Source of the DNA: DAOTTI01 sp034437795 | Lineage (GTDB): Bacteria > Chloroflexota > UBA11872 > UBA12225 | Direction of reading: 5' to 3' | Assembly (NCBI GenBank): GCA_034437795.1 | Contig: DAOTTI010000022.1 | Span: 1-64,000 of the forward strand | DNA length: 64,000 nt | Part shown: positions 18,739 to 30,984 of the stretch, piece by piece | How positions within the stretch are numbered: the first letter of the stretch is position 1 | How the letters are laid out: each line of letters starts with the position of its first letter | Position numbers and translations under genes: made by a program | The notes under the pieces: model-generated | What the model was told of the DNA's origin: nothing | The model's input: only the letters and a program-made list of their open reading frames with translations | Databases searched by the model: none

Positions 18739-18754
18739 ACTGTTGGGTCCGGCA

Positions 18755-19723
18755 ATGCCGTTCACCATCAAAGAGTTTCGGGATCTGATCCGGCTACTCG
18801 AGGAGCACCCTGAGTGGCGGGCCGAGTTGCGCCGCCACCTGCTGCCGGACGAGCTGCTCGAGCTTCCGTCCCTGGTGCGCCAGCTCGCCGAGGCCCAAGC
18901 ACGAGCGAGTGAGCGCCTGGACCGACTGGAAGCGACGGTGCAGGGGCTGATCGAGGCCCAAGCACGGGCGAGTGAGCGCCTGGACCGGCTGGAAGCGGCC
19001 GTGCAGCAATTGGCCGAGCAGGTCCGCGCGCTGGCCGAAGCGCAGGCGCGCACGGAGGAGCGCCTGGACCGGCTGGAAGCGGCCGTGCAACAGTTGGCCG
19101 AAGCGCAGGCGCGGACTGAAGCTCGGGTCGAGCAGCTGGCCGAAGCCCAGGCCCGGACTGAAGCTCGGGTCGAGCAGCTGGCCGAAGCGCAGGCGCGGAC
19201 CGAAGCTCGGGTCCAGAAATTGTCCAAGGACCTCTCTGACTTCCGCCAGGAGTTTGGCGACTTCCGTTCCAAAGTCCTCGGCCGGGACCTCGAGCGGCTC
19301 TACCGTGAACGGGCCGACAGCTTCTTTGGTCGCCTGCTGCGGCGGATCCGTGTGCAGCGCCCCGGTGAGGTAGTCGAGGCGTACGAGGCGCACCTGACGC
19401 CGGAGGATGTTCAGGTGCTGCTGCAGGCGGACCTCATCGTGCGAGGCCAGTCGCGCGACGCGCCGCAGCAGGAAGAGGTCTGGTTGGTAGGCGAGGTGTC
19501 GGCGAAGGTCGACCGCAACGACGTCGAGCGGGCGGTTCGGCGCGCCCAGGCGCTTCGCGAAGCTGGCCTACGGGCGATCCCGCTCGTCGCTGGCGAAACC
19601 GCCACCGAGGGCGCACTCAAGCGGGTTCAGGAGGTGCGCGTGGTCGTTCTCCGGGATGGGACGATTGCCGGCTGGGGAGCGGCCCTGAGCGCCTGGCCGC
19701 CTCCGTCCAAGAACGGCAGGTAA
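18755..19723 (+). CDS. Coiled-coil protein with PD-(D/E)XK nuclease-like C-terminus
   Basis: The protein is 322 residues. Residues about 10-40 form a helical head (IKEFRDLIRLLEEHPEW). Residues about 45-160 are a long coiled coil built on 14-residue repeats of the type LAEAQARTEARVEQ or LDRLEAAVQQLAEA. The C-terminal third contains ADLIV, then about 20 residues later VGEVSAKVD, which fits the D...ExK core of PD-(D/E)XK nuclease folds (DUF3782-like architecture). Such proteins are common, often multicopy and largely uncharacterised in Chloroflexi, cyanobacteria and archaea. The start at 18755 is preferred over a longer frame that runs through repeat DNA. Confidence 0.75.
   Translation: MPFTIKEFRDLIRLLEEHPEWRAELRRHLLPDELLELPSLVRQLAEAQARASERLDRLEATVQGLIEAQARASERLDRLEAAVQQLAEQVRALAEAQARTEERLDRLEAAVQQLAEAQARTEARVEQLAEAQARTEARVEQLAEAQARTEARVQKLSKDLSDFRQEFGDFRSKVLGRDLERLYRERADSFFGRLLRRIRVQRPGEVVEAYEAHLTPEDVQVLLQADLIVRGQSRDAPQQEEVWLVGEVSAKVDRNDVERAVRRAQALREAGLRAIPLVAGETATEGALKRVQEVRVVVLRDGTIAGWGAALSAWPPPSKNGR
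19097..19222 (+). repeat. Three near-perfect 42-bp tandem repeats inside the coiled-coil gene
   Basis: Units at 19097-19138, 19139-19180 and 19181-19222 each encode LAEAQARTEARVEQ-like 14-mers. They differ by only a few bases, so the array is young or kept uniform by recombination. Length variation between strains is likely. Confidence 0.85.
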
Positions 19724-20151
19724 CTCTCATTCCCTCGTAAGGAGCCGGCCTATTGCACGCGGTGCTGGTGCCCCACAGGAGCATGACTACTTGTCTACCA
19801 GTGGAGCCCTCACCCTCGCCCTCTCCCTTTGGCAGAGGGAACTCCTTGCCGGCCATGAATGATCTGGGCCAGCGAGATATGGCCGATCCTTCATGAGCGG
19901 CGCCATCACCGCCGCCCGCTCCATGGGCCCTCGCTCTCCCACAGGGAGAGGAGAACCCTTGGGTACGTGGAAGTAACGTGATCACGCAGACCTTCGGCTG
20001 GACCTTCGATGGGGACCCCTTGGGCACGTGGACAGAGTAGTGGGACGGTAGGCCAAGCTGGACGGATCCAGGCATGTGCCCAGGCACCTGCCGTGGCGTG
20101 TGGAGGTGGCGCAGTCGGACGGCTCACCTCGCCGATCAGGTAATTGAGCCC
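19724..20151. other. 428 bp gene-free stretch with repeats
   Basis: No gene is supported. It holds one clear copy of the dispersed repeat (19795-19860: gtggagccctcaccctcgcc, ctctccctttggcagaggg, ccttgccggccatgaat), a second decayed copy (about 19890-19957) and a 17-18 bp direct repeat (acccttgggtacgtgga at 19955-19971, with a near copy at 20015-20032). Confidence 0.6.
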
Positions 20152-20622
20152 CTACTGAGCGCCTTGCCTGGCCCGCTGCTCAGCGACGACCGCGCGAACA
20201 GCGCGCACAATCTCATCGAGTGAGGCGCCGGGGCCGAAGACCTCGCGGATGCCCATGGCCTTGACCGCCGGCACGTCATCGGGCGGAATGATGCCCCCGG
20301 CGAACACGACGGCGTCGGTGACTCCCCGCCGGCGGAGCGCCTCCATAATGCGCGGAAAGAGGGCCAGGTGCGCCCCGGAGTGGATGGATAGGCCGATTGC
20401 GTCCACGTCCTCCTGCAGCGCTGCCTCGGCGATCATCTCGGGCGTCTGCCTGATGCCAGTGTAGATAACTTCCATGCCGGCATCGCGCAACGCCCGTGCG
20501 ACGACCTTGGCGCCGCGATCGTGGCCGTCGAGACCGGGCTTGGCGATCAGGACGCGGATGGGACGCTCCAGGGCGGCGGTCTCACTCCCGCCCGTCTCGC
20601 GATGCTCCTCGCTCACTGCCAT
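20152..20622 (-). CDS. B12-binding small subunit of an acyl-CoA mutase
   Basis: The cobalamin-binding half (156 residues) of a split methylmalonyl/isobutyryl-CoA mutase. The base-off His-on signature is visible as LDGHDRGAK with the axial His34, followed by GLSIHSGAH and VFAGGIIPPDD. It is the last gene of the minus-strand acyl-CoA cluster and pairs with the catalytic subunit at 21576-23318, from which it is separated by the enoyl-CoA hydratase gene. The two-gene arrangement is like archaeal and isobutyryl-CoA mutases rather than the fused enterobacterial enzyme. Confidence 0.9.
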   Translation of the reverse strand: MAVSEEHRETGGSETAALERPIRVLIAKPGLDGHDRGAKVVARALRDAGMEVIYTGIRQTPEMIAEAALQEDVDAIGLSIHSGAHLALFPRIMEALRRRGVTDAVVFAGGIIPPDDVPAVKAMGIREVFGPGASLDEIVRAVRAVVAEQRARQGAQ

Positions 20623-20762
20623 GCTTCTCTCTCCCCTGAGTTGGCGCGGTTATGACCCGTGCTCGCATCCGGCCGCTCCCGCAACCGTCTTCGCCATGCT
20701 TCTCTGTCCCCTGAGCTAGAGCCGTCTTGAAGGCCGCATGCGCTTACACCCGGCGCCTTGTC

Positions 20763-21554
20763 CTACCGGCCGCGGAACTGCGGCGGGCGCTTTTCCAGAA
20801 AGGCGGCAAGGCCCTCCACGCGGTCCTCGGTGGCGAAGCACTGCGCAAAGGCCTCAATCTCGACGCCGCTCGCCTCGCGCAGGCTGAGGTCCCGCCCGAG
20901 GTTCATGGCGCGCTTGGCGAAACGCACCGCCAGCGGGGGCAGGGAGGCAAACTGGGCCGCGAACTCCAGCGCACGGGCCAGCGTCTGGCCGCTGGGCGTG
21001 ACCGCGTTGATCAGGCCGGCACGTTCGGCTTCCTGTGCGTCCATGAGCCGGCCGGTCAGCACCAGCTCCTTGGCCCGCGCCAGGCCGATCAGGCGCGGGA
21101 GACGCTGCGTCCCGCCCCAGCCAGGCAGCATGCCCAGCTTGATCTCCGGCTGCCCGATCACCGCCCCTTCCGCCATGAAGCGGAAGTCACAGGCCAGCGC
21201 CAGCTCGCAGCCACCGCCCACGGCGGCGCCGTTGATAGCCGCGATGACGGGCAAGGGCAGGTCTTCAAGCTGCTGGAAGACCTGGTGGCCGAGCTGCGAC
21301 CAGCGCCGGCCGTCGTCAGCAGTCATACCGCGCATCTGGCGGATGTCCGCCCCGGCGCAGAACGCACGATCCCCTGCGCCGGTGATGACCACCGCTCGAA
21401 CCGCGTCACTCTCGCCCAGACCGGCCAGGGCCGCCGCCAGACGGTGCAGGAGGTCGGCGTCCAGCGCATTCCTGGCGTCCGGCCGGTTGAGCGTCAGTAC
21501 GGCCGTGCTGCCATCGCGCCGGATGAGGAGCGGGCCTTCCGTTACCTCGTTCAC
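20763..21554 (-). CDS. Enoyl-CoA hydratase/isomerase (crotonase) family
   Basis: It hydrates trans-2-enoyl-CoA to 3-hydroxyacyl-CoA. It shows the oxyanion-hole segment FCAGADIRQM, GGGCELALACD with the first catalytic Glu, and QPEIKLGMLPG with the second catalytic Glu. True hydratases keep both. I use the GTG at 21554, which has AAGGA 7 nt upstream (263 residues). A GTG at 21575, abutting the stop of the mutase gene as TGAGTG, is also possible. It lies between the two mutase subunit genes in the cluster, so it is probably co-transcribed with them. Confidence 0.85.
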   Translation of the reverse strand: MNEVTEGPLLIRRDGSTAVLTLNRPDARNALDADLLHRLAAALAGLGESDAVRAVVITGAGDRAFCAGADIRQMRGMTADDGRRWSQLGHQVFQQLEDLPLPVIAAINGAAVGGGCELALACDFRFMAEGAVIGQPEIKLGMLPGWGGTQRLPRLIGLARAKELVLTGRLMDAQEAERAGLINAVTPSGQTLARALEFAAQFASLPPLAVRFAKRAMNLGRDLSLREASGVEIEAFAQCFATEDRVEGLAAFLEKRPPQFRGR

Positions 21555-21575
21555 GTCTGCATCCTTCAGGATCAC

Positions 21576-23318
<1,743 letters not shown>

Positions 23319-23559
23319 CTGGTTATCTCCCCCTATCTCAAGTGCATCAGGCTCCCCAACCCATCCCCGGTCCGGATCCCGCGGGGCAACCGCCGCCGTC
23401 CGTTCCTTCCCCGCTTCGACGTAGCGGCTGCGCCTCCCTGGACGCTGCTCGTAATCCCAATGGCCAGGAGCGGCAGGCTGGATCGCGAGGCTCCGATACT
23501 GGGACGGGGGCGGCGTGGCCGGAAACGGTCGGCTCCCCACGCCCATGGGAGAGGGTCAG

Positions 23560-24417
23560 CTACCCATAATCGTAGAAGCCGGCGCCGGTCTTCCGGCCCA
23601 GGCGACCGGCGGCGACCAGGCGTCGTAGGAGCGGGCAGGGTCGATACTTGTCGTCGCCTAGATCGCGGTGCAGCACCTCCAGGATGTTCAGGCAGACGTC
23701 CAGGCCGATGAGGTCGGCCAGCTGTAGCGGGCCCATCGGGTGGTTCATGCCCAGGCGCATGATGGTGTCGATGGCCTCGCGGTCCGCCACGCCCTCCATG
23801 AGGGCATAGATGGCCTCGTTGATCATGGGGAGCAGGATCCGGTTGGAGACGAAGCCGGGGAAGTCGTTGACGACCACCGGCGTCTTGCCCAGGCGGCGCG
23901 CCAGTCCCACGATGGTCTGGACCGTCTCTTCGGACGTGAGATGGCCGCGCACCACCTCCACCAGGGTCATGAGGGGGACGGGGTTGAAGAAGTGCATGCC
24001 GGCCACGCGCTCGGGATGGGAGACGGCCGAGGCCAGGGCCGTGATGGAGATGCTGGACGTATTGGAGGCGAGGATCGCCGTCTCCGGCAGGACCTGCGCC
24101 GCCTGCTGGAAGACGGCCCGCTTTGTGGCCACATCTTCGACCACCGCCTCGATTAGCAGTTCAGGACTGACGGCCGCATCCAACCGCGTGGTGAGGCGGA
24201 TCAGGCTGCGGGTTCGATCGCGCACCTCCGGCGGAAGCGTGCCTTTCTGGATCAGGCGCTCCAGCGAGCGCTCAATCGTGGCCTGGGCTCGCGCCAGCTG
24301 GCCCTCGTCGATGTCGACCAGGGTGACGGAGATGCCGGCGCCGGCCAGCACCTGGGCGATCCCGCTGCCCATCGTGCCGGCGCCGACGACCGTGGCCCGC
24401 TGGATGTCCTGAGGCAC
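23560..24417 (-). CDS. 3-Hydroxybutyryl/3-hydroxyacyl-CoA dehydrogenase
   Basis: It oxidises 3-hydroxyacyl-CoA with NAD+ (or the reverse). A monofunctional 285-residue enzyme with the Rossmann motif GAGTMGSGIAQ, SNTSSISIT, the catalytic His in MHFFNPVP and NDFPGFVSNRIL, ending in the expected RKTGAGFYDYG. It follows thiolase in the same minus-strand cluster, giving two of the three steps that join acetyl-CoA units with C4 acyl-CoA. Confidence 0.92.
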   Translation of the reverse strand: MPQDIQRATVVGAGTMGSGIAQVLAGAGISVTLVDIDEGQLARAQATIERSLERLIQKGTLPPEVRDRTRSLIRLTTRLDAAVSPELLIEAVVEDVATKRAVFQQAAQVLPETAILASNTSSISITALASAVSHPERVAGMHFFNPVPLMTLVEVVRGHLTSEETVQTIVGLARRLGKTPVVVNDFPGFVSNRILLPMINEAIYALMEGVADREAIDTIMRLGMNHPMGPLQLADLIGLDVCLNILEVLHRDLGDDKYRPCPLLRRLVAAGRLGRKTGAGFYDYG

Positions 24418-24537
24418 GACCCTACCCCCTTCCCCCTTCCGGTAGCGGCCGGCGCGCAGCGCGAACTGGCGTCGGCGCCCGCAGGCTCGCCAACGCCCAT
24501 ACGCCCATAGGTGGAGGGCACGGCGAAGCGCAGGACG

Positions 24538-25734
24538 TCATACCGCCTCCACGGCGATGGCGAAGGCCTCCCCACCCCCGAGGCAGGCGGCGCCGATGCC
24601 GCGCCGGCCGCCGGTGCGGCGGAGGGCGTAGAGCAGGGTCGTGAGCAGGCGGGCCCCGCTGCAGCCGAGCGGGTGGCCCAGGGCGATCGCGCCGCCGTGA
24701 ACGTTCACCCGCTCGGGGTCCGCGTCCAGCAGCTTCAGGTCGGCGACCATCTGGGCGGCGAAGGCCTCATTGAGCTCGATCAGGTCATAGTCGTCCAGGC
24801 GGGTGGCGGTCTTCTCCATGAGCTTCCTAATAGTGGGGACCGGCGCCTCAAAGAGCCAGAGCGGATCGAGCGCGGCATTGGCGCTGGCCACGTAGCGCGC
24901 CAGGGGCCGCAGCCCGAGCGCGCCGGCCTTGCGGCCGCTCATGAGCACGAGGGCGGCGCCACCATCCGACAGCTGCGACGAGTTCCCCGCGGTGACGCAG
25001 CCATCCTTGGCAAACACCGGCTTCAAGGCGGCGAGCGCCTCGGCCGAGGTGTCCGCCCGCGGCCCTTCGTCGGTCTCCACCACCGCGGGGCCGCGGCGGC
25101 TTGGCACCTCCACGGGCACGATCTCCTCGCGGAAGGCGCCCGACTGAATGGCCGCGACGGCGCGCTGGTGGCTGCGCAGGCTCCAGGCGTCCTGCTCCTG
25201 GCGCGTGACGCCGTGCTTCTCGGCAATCGCCTCCGCGGACATGCCCATATGGTGGCCCTCCCAGGCGCACCACAGCCCGTCATGCACCATGTGGTCCAGG
25301 AGGGTGGCATCGCCCAGCTTGAAGCCGCTGCGGCTGCCCATGAGCAGGTGGGGCGCGTTGCTCATGCTCTCCATGCCCCCGGCGACCATGATCTCCGCCT
25401 CGCCGAGCTGGATCTGCTGCGCCGCCAGGGCCACGGCCATCAGGCCGCTGCCGCACACCTTGTTCACCGTTAGCGCCGGCACCGTGGCGGGCAGGCCGGC
25501 CTTGATCGCCGCCTGGCGGGCGGGGGCCATGCCCAGTCCCGCAGGGAGCACGTTGCCCATGATCACGCCGTCCACCTGGTCGGGCGCCACCCCCGCGCGC
25601 TGGATGGCGGCCTTGACGGCGATCCCTCCCAGGTCAGTCGCGCTCAGGCCGGACAACGCCCCCAGGAATTTGCCGATGGGGGTCCGCGCCGCCGACGCGA
25701 TCACGACGTCGTTCCGCCCGTACTCCGGTGCCAT
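24538..25734 (-). CDS. Acetyl-CoA C-acetyltransferase (thiolase)
   Basis: It cleaves or forms 3-ketoacyl-CoA. The nucleophilic Cys94 (NKVCGSG), His354 (LGHPLGCSG) and the second active Cys384 (AACLGGGEA) are all in place in a 398-residue protein, the normal thiolase length. The ATG at 25734 has GGGAGA upstream. It is the first gene of the minus-strand cluster, and the 265 bp divergent gap to the acyl-CoA dehydrogenase presumably carries promoters for both directions. Confidence 0.93.
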   Translation of the reverse strand: MAPEYGRNDVVIASAARTPIGKFLGALSGLSATDLGGIAVKAAIQRAGVAPDQVDGVIMGNVLPAGLGMAPARQAAIKAGLPATVPALTVNKVCGSGLMAVALAAQQIQLGEAEIMVAGGMESMSNAPHLLMGSRSGFKLGDATLLDHMVHDGLWCAWEGHHMGMSAEAIAEKHGVTRQEQDAWSLRSHQRAVAAIQSGAFREEIVPVEVPSRRGPAVVETDEGPRADTSAEALAALKPVFAKDGCVTAGNSSQLSDGGAALVLMSGRKAGALGLRPLARYVASANAALDPLWLFEAPVPTIRKLMEKTATRLDDYDLIELNEAFAAQMVADLKLLDADPERVNVHGGAIALGHPLGCSGARLLTTLLYALRRTGGRRGIGAACLGGGEAFAIAVEAV

Positions 25735-25999
25735 CTGTCTCTCCCTTGTACTGAAGCATACATTGCGTGTGGTCGCATGGTCGTCGCGGGCTCCGTCCGG
25801 CTCCAGCCTCGCCACTGGCAACTCGGTTCTCGCTCGTGGCTACTCGCTCGTCCCGCCTCCGGCGGGAACCCTGGGCGCGGGTGACGGCTCTGCCAGCCGC
25901 GAAGACTGGATGCGCCCGGGGCCGGCGGACATCCTCTTGATTGCTGGCCGGTAAGCTACGATGGGGGAGGCAGCGGCGCCACCACATCGAGGAGGACAT

Positions 26000-27847
26000 A
26001 TGGCGATGCGGGTATTGCAGCACCTGAGGGAGGTTGAGGCGGCGCGGGAAGAGCTCCGCTATCCCAGCTTCATGGTCGGGCTCTTCGCCGGCCGGCCGCC
26101 CTTTGACCTGGTTAGCCCGTTTCCCATCCAGCCGCCCGAGGACAGGGCCATCGGCGACGAGTTCTGCAGCCGGCTGGCGGGCTTCCTGCGGCAGCACGTC
26201 GACCCGATGGAGATCGACCGGACGGGGAAGATCCCGCCGGAGGTGCTCCGCGGCCTGGCCGAGCTGGGCTGCTTTGGCATGACCATCCCCAAGGAGTACG
26301 GCGGCCTCGGCCTCTCCAAGACCAACTACCATCGCGCGTTGCAGCTGGTGGGCGGCTATTGCAACGTGCTGGCGCTGACCCTCTCCGCCCACCAGTCCAT
26401 TGGCGTCTCCGCGCCCATTCTCCTCTTCGGGAACGAGGCCCAGAAGCGGGAGTGGCTACCGCGGATCGCCCGCGGGGCCATCTCCGCCTTCGCGCTCACC
26501 GAACCACAGGTCGGGTCCGACCCGGCCAGTATGGTGGCGTCGGCCACGCTGAGCGACGACGGCCGGTACTACGTCATCAACGGCGAAAAGCTCTGGTGCA
26601 CCAACGGCATGATCGCTGACGTGATCGTGCTCATGGCTCGCGTAAACGGGGCGATCACGGCGTTCATCGTGGACATGCGCACCCCCGGCATCGAGCTGCT
26701 CCACCGCTGCGAGTTCATGGGCAACCGCGGCATTGAGAACGCCTGGATGCGGTTCTCCAATGTGCGCGTGCCGGTGGAGAACGTGATCGGGGAGGTGGGA
26801 AGGGGTCTCAAGATCGCGCTCACTACCCTCAACGCGGGGCGGGTCTCCCTCTCCGCCCTCTGCCTGGGTATGGCCAAGCAGCTCTATGAGCCGGCGGTGC
26901 GCTGGGCCGCCGTTCGGCGCACCTTCGGCAAGCCCATCGGCGAGCACGAGCTGATCACCCACCGACTGGCACGTATGGCCGCCGATATCTTCGCCATGGA
27001 GGCCGTCACGTGGCTGGTCTCGGGTCTGGTCGACCGCTGGCACGCCGACTTTCGCGTGGAGGCGGCCGCGGCCAAGCTGGTCACCTCCGAGCGGCTGTGG
27101 AGCATCGCCGATACGGCGATGCAGATCCGCGGCGGGCGGGGGTATGAGACGGCCGGCTCGCTGCGCGCCCGTGGCGAAGACCCGATACCGATCGAACAGC
27201 TGATGCGCGACGCCCGCCTGTACCTGATCGGTGAGGGGGCAAGCGAGATCCTGACCCTGTTCATCGCCCGCGAGGTGATGGACCCGCACCTGCGGCGGGC
27301 CAGAGGCTTCTTGAGCAGCAACGGGCTGGTGAAGGTCGGTGAGGGGGCTCGCCTGGGGCGTTACTACGCCCCCTGGTACGCCCGCCAGCTCTTCTCGCGC
27401 AACGGGATGGCCCGCAACGGGCGCGCGATCGCCGGCGTGCACGACCCCCACACCCTGGCCCACCTCCGCTATGTGCAGGAGACCAGCCGCCGGCTGGCGC
27501 GCGCCCTGTTCCGCGCCATGCTGCGCTACCAGGCGTCGCTGGAGCGCCGGCAGGCCCTGGTGGCGCGCCTGGCGCACATCGGCGTCGACCTGTTTGTGAT
27601 TACCGCCAGCGCGCTCTACGCGCCCCACGTCGAGGGCGGTAAGCGCCTGGCCGACCAGGTGATTGCGGACGCGCAGGGGCGGATCGAGGCCCATTTTCGC
27701 GGACTACAGGACAATACGGACGAGGCCACGACGCAGCTCGGCCTGGAGGTGCTACGCGGCGGCTATGCGTGGCTGACGCACGGCATGCTGGCCCATGCAC
27801 GCCCCGACCGCCTTGGCGAGGTCAATCTGACGCGCGTGGGCGGCTGA
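26000..27847 (+). CDS. Long acyl-CoA dehydrogenase with extra C-terminal domain
   Basis: An FAD enzyme that makes the 2,3-double bond in acyl-CoA. The first 430 residues are a standard acyl-CoA dehydrogenase: FALTEPQVGSDPASM, GEKLWCTNGMIAD, RRTFGKPIGEHELI, IRGGRGYETA, and Glu412 in GEGASEI at the catalytic-base position. About 180 further residues follow (615 in total), as in VLCAD/ACAD9-type enzymes. GGAGGA directly precedes the ATG at 26000. Divergent transcription from the thiolase cluster suggests it supplies enoyl-CoA to the hydratase at 20763. Confidence 0.88.
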   Translation: MAMRVLQHLREVEAAREELRYPSFMVGLFAGRPPFDLVSPFPIQPPEDRAIGDEFCSRLAGFLRQHVDPMEIDRTGKIPPEVLRGLAELGCFGMTIPKEYGGLGLSKTNYHRALQLVGGYCNVLALTLSAHQSIGVSAPILLFGNEAQKREWLPRIARGAISAFALTEPQVGSDPASMVASATLSDDGRYYVINGEKLWCTNGMIADVIVLMARVNGAITAFIVDMRTPGIELLHRCEFMGNRGIENAWMRFSNVRVPVENVIGEVGRGLKIALTTLNAGRVSLSALCLGMAKQLYEPAVRWAAVRRTFGKPIGEHELITHRLARMAADIFAMEAVTWLVSGLVDRWHADFRVEAAAAKLVTSERLWSIADTAMQIRGGRGYETAGSLRARGEDPIPIEQLMRDARLYLIGEGASEILTLFIAREVMDPHLRRARGFLSSNGLVKVGEGARLGRYYAPWYARQLFSRNGMARNGRAIAGVHDPHTLAHLRYVQETSRRLARALFRAMLRYQASLERRQALVARLAHIGVDLFVITASALYAPHVEGGKRLADQVIADAQGRIEAHFRGLQDNTDEATTQLGLEVLRGGYAWLTHGMLAHARPDRLGEVNLTRVGG

Positions 27848-27943
27848 CGCAGGGCCGGCCTATCCACGCCCCCATCCCGATGGGGCGCCGCCACCTGCGG
27901 CGGCGGCACGCTCTCGCTCGTGGAGATACCGAGCCTGGGCTCC

Positions 27944-28008
27944 TCACGGCCAGTGAGCCGTTCCCTCTCCCATTGGGAACGGGGTAGGGTGAGGGCACCG
28001 ATCGTGAA
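27944..28008 (-). repeat. Dispersed palindromic repeat, copy at 27.9 kb
   Basis: Reverse orientation: cacggccagtgagccg, then ttccctctcccattgggaac, then ggggtagggtgagggcac. It lies in the 274 bp gap between convergent genes (acyl-CoA dehydrogenase and HD-GYP) and can form a hairpin, so it may serve as a terminator. Confidence 0.65.
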
Positions 28009-28121
28009 TACATCGAGGCTCAAGTACTCACCGCGCGCTTCTTCGAGACGCTGCGCCGTCTGATCCGTTCAGCCTCGGGGCCGGCGCGCGGATGGTGCGG
28101 TGCCTCGGCTCGGGACGGCGG

Positions 28122-29936
28122 TTACGCGGGCACCGCGGCCGGCTCGCTGGCGGGGTGGGCGCCGGAGCGCTGAACCAGCACGGGCGCCGGCGCTGGCGCG
28201 AGGATGGTGGTGGCAGCGGCCGCCGGGGCCGGCGGTGGAGCGGAAGGGGCAGGCGGCTCGGCGGGCGGCTTGGGCGCGATGGCCTCCAGGACGGTAATCG
28301 GCAGGGAGACGGCCGCCTGCACGACCGCGGGATCGAACTGCGTGCCGGCGCCCCGTTTGAGCTCGTCCAGCGCCTCCAGCATGGTCCGATTGCGCTGGTC
28401 GGAACGCCCGGAGGTCATGGCATCGAGCGCGTCGGCCACGGCCGCGATGCGGGCATGGAACGGGATGGCGTCGCCGGCCAGGCCGGCGGGGTAGCCCTTG
28501 CCGTCGTACCGCTCATGGTGGTGGAAGATGATGTCCACCACGATCTGCGACTGGTTGAAGCTGTCGATGATGCGGGCGCCAATCTTGGGATGGGAGCGCA
28601 CCAGTTCCCACTCGTGCTCGTCCAGCCGTGATGGCTTGGTGAGCACCGGCTCGGGGATGCCGAGCTTGCCCACGTCGTGCAGGGCCGCGCCGATAGCCAC
28701 CTCTTCCAGCTCGCGCCCGCTCACGCCGAGCGTCTCCGCCAGCAGCTCGCTGTACTTGCAGACCCGCTTGCTGTGCCCGCTGGTGTAGACGTCCTTAGCC
28801 TCCACGCCGGTGATCAGGCTCTCCACGATGTCCAGCAGGCGCGATTCGGCCTCGGCGGCCAGGCGCTGGTTGTCGAGGCGCAGGCTCCACGTCGCTGCCA
28901 GGAGCGCCAGGAGCGCCTCCCTGGCCGGCAGCAGCGGGCCGCCGGCCGCCGTGCGCCACGCGGGCACCACCAGCCGGCCGACCTCCCCATCCCGGCCGTA
29001 GAGGGGCTTGACGTAGCTATCCTCCGGCAGAATGAGACCGGTCGGCGGAAAGAAGCCCAGGCCGCCTGCTGAGGCAGTTGGATCGAGGGTGACGTCGTAG
29101 CGGTGGACCTCACCCCCGCTCAGGACGTAGAGGTCGCCCCGGGGCACGCGCGCGCGCCGCGCCTGGCTTCGGATGAGCAGGGCGAGCTGCCCCGTGCCGG
29201 CGAGGGCGGCGGCCGTGCGCAGGTCGGCCTCACCGACGGCCGGCCGGCTGTGGCCGGATGCCGCCTGCGCCGCGCCGGACGGGTCTGGCCTCGGAACGGG
29301 CGACCGATGGCGCAGCGGAACGGCCGGCTCGGCCGCCTGCGCCAGGCGGGCCGTCCAGTCCGCCGGGAGCAGGTGCCGCCGCAGCGGGGCGCCGGCTACG
29401 GCCGCAATGAGCGCGGCGGCCCCGGCGGCCCCCACCACCAGCGGATTGCCGAGAAACCAGCCGGCGGCCACACCGCCGACGAGGGCGGCCGCGGCCAGAC
29501 CCGCCGGCGCGGCCGCCCCGTCGATGGCCACCGCTGCCGCCGTGTAGAGGGGGAGCCAGCCCGCGTCCCACCAGCCGGGGGCGGGAGGCAGGGTGTGCGG
29601 CCACCCCTGGTGAACGGCGGTGACGGCGGCCAGGTCCAGGAGCAGCGCCGTCGCGCGGGCCAGGCTCGTGGCGCGGCCGGCCTGCGCCGCAAGCAGGAGG
29701 GCCAGGCCGCCGCCGATGGCGGCAGGGGCGAGCAACATTGGCACGCTGGGTGCAACACTCCCCTGGCGCAGGAAGAACGCCGCCAGGTAGCTTAGTCCAA
29801 CGGCGCATTTCAGAAAGGCAAGCCGCCGCAGCGTTTCACGTTCTGCCGCCGTCACCACGGGCGGTGTCGTTTCCTCCGGCGAGACAACGATAGAGCCGGC
29901 GCGCGGGGGACGCAGTGGACCATCTGGGTGTGGCAT
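28122..29936 (-). CDS. Membrane HD-GYP domain protein (putative c-di-GMP phosphodiesterase)
   Basis: The protein is 604 residues. Residues about 25-190 are very hydrophobic and Ala-rich, compatible with 5-6 membrane helices. A central cytosolic region of about 220-350 could be a GAF-like sensor. The HD-GYP domain begins near 370 and shows SGHSKRVCKY, LHDVGKLGIPEPVL (His420-Asp421) and HHHERYDGKGYPAGL with the GYP motif. Such proteins usually hydrolyse c-di-GMP. The C-terminal 70 residues are a Pro/Ala low-complexity tail. The ATG at 29936 is 38 bp from the divergent galE start, so promoters overlap. Confidence 0.85.
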   Translation of the reverse strand: MPHPDGPLRPPRAGSIVVSPEETTPPVVTAAERETLRRLAFLKCAVGLSYLAAFFLRQGSVAPSVPMLLAPAAIGGGLALLLAAQAGRATSLARATALLLDLAAVTAVHQGWPHTLPPAPGWWDAGWLPLYTAAAVAIDGAAAPAGLAAAALVGGVAAGWFLGNPLVVGAAGAAALIAAVAGAPLRRHLLPADWTARLAQAAEPAVPLRHRSPVPRPDPSGAAQAASGHSRPAVGEADLRTAAALAGTGQLALLIRSQARRARVPRGDLYVLSGGEVHRYDVTLDPTASAGGLGFFPPTGLILPEDSYVKPLYGRDGEVGRLVVPAWRTAAGGPLLPAREALLALLAATWSLRLDNQRLAAEAESRLLDIVESLITGVEAKDVYTSGHSKRVCKYSELLAETLGVSGRELEEVAIGAALHDVGKLGIPEPVLTKPSRLDEHEWELVRSHPKIGARIIDSFNQSQIVVDIIFHHHERYDGKGYPAGLAGDAIPFHARIAAVADALDAMTSGRSDQRNRTMLEALDELKRGAGTQFDPAVVQAAVSLPITVLEAIAPKPPAEPPAPSAPPPAPAAAATTILAPAPAPVLVQRSGAHPASEPAAVPA

Positions 29937-29974
29937 AACACGGGCAGAGCGGCGAACAAGGGCACAAGGGCAGC

Positions 29975-30973
<999 letters not shown>

Positions 30974-30984
30974 GAGTGCACGGC

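Noticed and set aside
18599..18754. N-terminal extension of the coiled-coil protein
   Set aside because: It covers a dispersed repeat and a TATACT promoter box.
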